A stretch of 36,043 bases of DNA from Candidatus Saccharimonadota bacterium (GTDB taxonomy: Bacteria > Patescibacteriota > Saccharimonadia > Saccharimonadales > Saccharimonadaceae), in assembly GCA_009776375.1 (NCBI GenBank), contig WRNW01000006.1:1-36043 (forward strand), given 5' to 3'. The position numbers and the translations under genes are program-made. Below, piece by piece: positions 35,402 to 36,043 of this stretch. Positions within the stretch are counted from its first letter, which is position 1, and every line of letters begins with the position of its first letter. The notes under the pieces were generated by a model. That model saw nothing but the letters and a program-made list of their open reading frames with translations. It ran no database searches and was not told where the DNA came from.

Positions 35402-36043
35402 CTAGCACATTAGTTGCAAGGCACTTTTCGCAATATCATAAAATCCGGTTAATTTTAAACCATAGTCTATGTGCTCCTCACTGATTCCGTTTTTGTAAAG
35501 TTTACCTACCAATAATCCTAATTCTTGCGCAGCAACTGCGCGATATTCTTGTCGGTCTTGTTCATCCGGAAAAAAACGTCTACGACGTCCACCCTTGTTT
35601 TCTCTAGAATCCTTATTGCCCTCCGAAAAAACAAAAGCTTTTAAAAAATCAGCCACATGATGTTTATAATATTGGCCGATATTAACTTTGGTATTTAGAT
35701 TGTTGTGGTTAAAGTCAACAAAGTTAAATCCGGATACTAACTGATAAATTGTATTGGGTGCACTGATGTCTGGCCGAATACATGAATCCATCAAAATTGA
35801 TAAAAATGTATCAACAACATCGTTATAATAAGCTTCCGGTCCTTGTAACCTTTCTCGAACTTTATCTACAGGTTTGCTGTAGCCGTACAAATCATTGAGT
35901 CGTAGTCCAGCTGCGTGCGTTACAAAGACATAGTCACGTTTTTTCTCTCTGTCTTTGCGATAAACATTGTCTACCCCCCCCCCATCGCTTGCCCTAGCAA
36001 AACCGACCACCGGTGCAACCTTTTTACCATTTTCGAAAAGCCT
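35402..36043 (-). CDS. Unknown protein with a poly-G tract (5' end outside the window)
   Basis: At least 213 codons open to the window edge; a GTG at 36010 is possible but the same frame continues upstream (LFENGKKVAPVVGFARASD). Not recognised. The N-terminal part contains VVGFARASDGGGVDNVYRKD and THAAGLRLNDLYGYSKPVDK, and the C-terminal half is helical with a basic stretch (ENKGGRRRRFFPDEQDRQ). No TM helix is visible. Ten consecutive G on the coding strand (35983-35974) encode Gly-Gly-Gly and make the frame liable to slippage. The tract is in frame in this sequence. Confidence 0.6.
   Translation of the reverse strand, partial: RLFENGKKVAPVVGFARASDGGGVDNVYRKDREKKRDYVFVTHAAGLRLNDLYGYSKPVDKVRERLQGPEAYYNDVVDTFLSILMDSCIRPDISAPNTIYQLVSGFNFVDFNHNNLNTKVNIGQYYKHHVADFLKAFVFSEGNKDSRENKGGRRRRFFPDEQDRQEYRAVAAQELGLLVGKLYKNGISEEHIDYGLKLTGFYDIAKSALQLMC
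35974..35983. repeat. Homopolymer tract of ten C (plus strand) inside a coding region
   Basis: Ten consecutive C on the plus strand, read as GAT followed by a G-run and GTA GAC in the gene. Loss or gain of one base would shift the frame within a few dozen codons of the probable start. Poly-G/C tracts of 8-12 are typical contingency loci in small bacterial genomes. Confidence 0.75.

Noticed and set aside
1-36043. CRISPR arrays, insertion sequences, rRNA and tRNA genes
   Set aside because: No spaced direct-repeat array, transposase or RNA gene could be identified on either strand. The only regular direct repeats are the vapBC operators and the surface-protein coding repeats.

Overview
The window looks like a chromosomal segment of a Patescibacteria/CPR bacterium, most likely a member or close relative of Saccharibacteria (TM7). 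This assignment is an inference, because no rRNA is present. The reasons are the standard genetic code (UGA is a stop in every long gene), a DnaG primase whose zinc finger has lost all its ligands, a B12-dependent class II ribonucleotide reductase, acetate kinase, oligoribonuclease, a sigma-70 without region 1.1, short intergenic gaps, and several -10 boxes placed only 6-8 nt before the start codon, which implies leaderless mRNAs.

Layout: 1-1.1 kb is the end of an rpsF-ssb-rpsR operon. 1.1-6.7 kb holds a membrane-anchored protein, a possible BECR-type nuclease, polA, a P-loop kinase and rpoD, all on the minus strand. 6.7-9.0 kb is a plus-strand repeat-rich surface protein. 9.0-15.3 kb holds a NatAB-type ABC exporter, ackA behind a vapBC toxin-antitoxin pair, and dnaG. 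15.4-20.7 kb is a tightly overlapping five-gene operon: arginyl-tRNA-synthetase-like protein, M20 deacylase, unknown protein, Asp/Glu racemase, unknown protein. 20.8-23.5 kb holds a membrane protein, yjbR, orn and a DUF4143-type ATPase. 23.6-29.6 kb is a diversity-generating retroelement (DGR) combined with a MoxR AAA ATPase/vWA pair. 29.6-36 kb holds a NYN-gene remnant, nrdJ with NrdR boxes, canonical argS, pyrH and an unknown gene that runs off the edge.

Three things stand out. (1) The DGR: an RT with the LGNVTSQ signature, a divergently oriented avd, a template repeat (TR) and a variable repeat (VR) that differ at 18 template adenines. The VR forms the C-terminus of a MoxR ATPase, and the partner vWA protein carries an HExxH motif. 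The VR currently contains a +1 frameshift. (2) The second ArgRS: the start codon with the best ribosome binding site is out of frame with the body because of a 27-nt GA/CT dinucleotide tract (a candidate phase-variation switch), and the HIGH motif is degenerate (TVAH), so a non-translational role is plausible. (3) Large imperfect palindromes of 100-163 bp lie inside coding sequence (polA, dnaG), over a gene end (ackA) and between operon genes (natA/natB). Two share a core hairpin with compensatory changes, which points to a mobile or recurrent palindromic element that can insert in frame into essential genes.

All calls come from reading the sequence; no database search was run.
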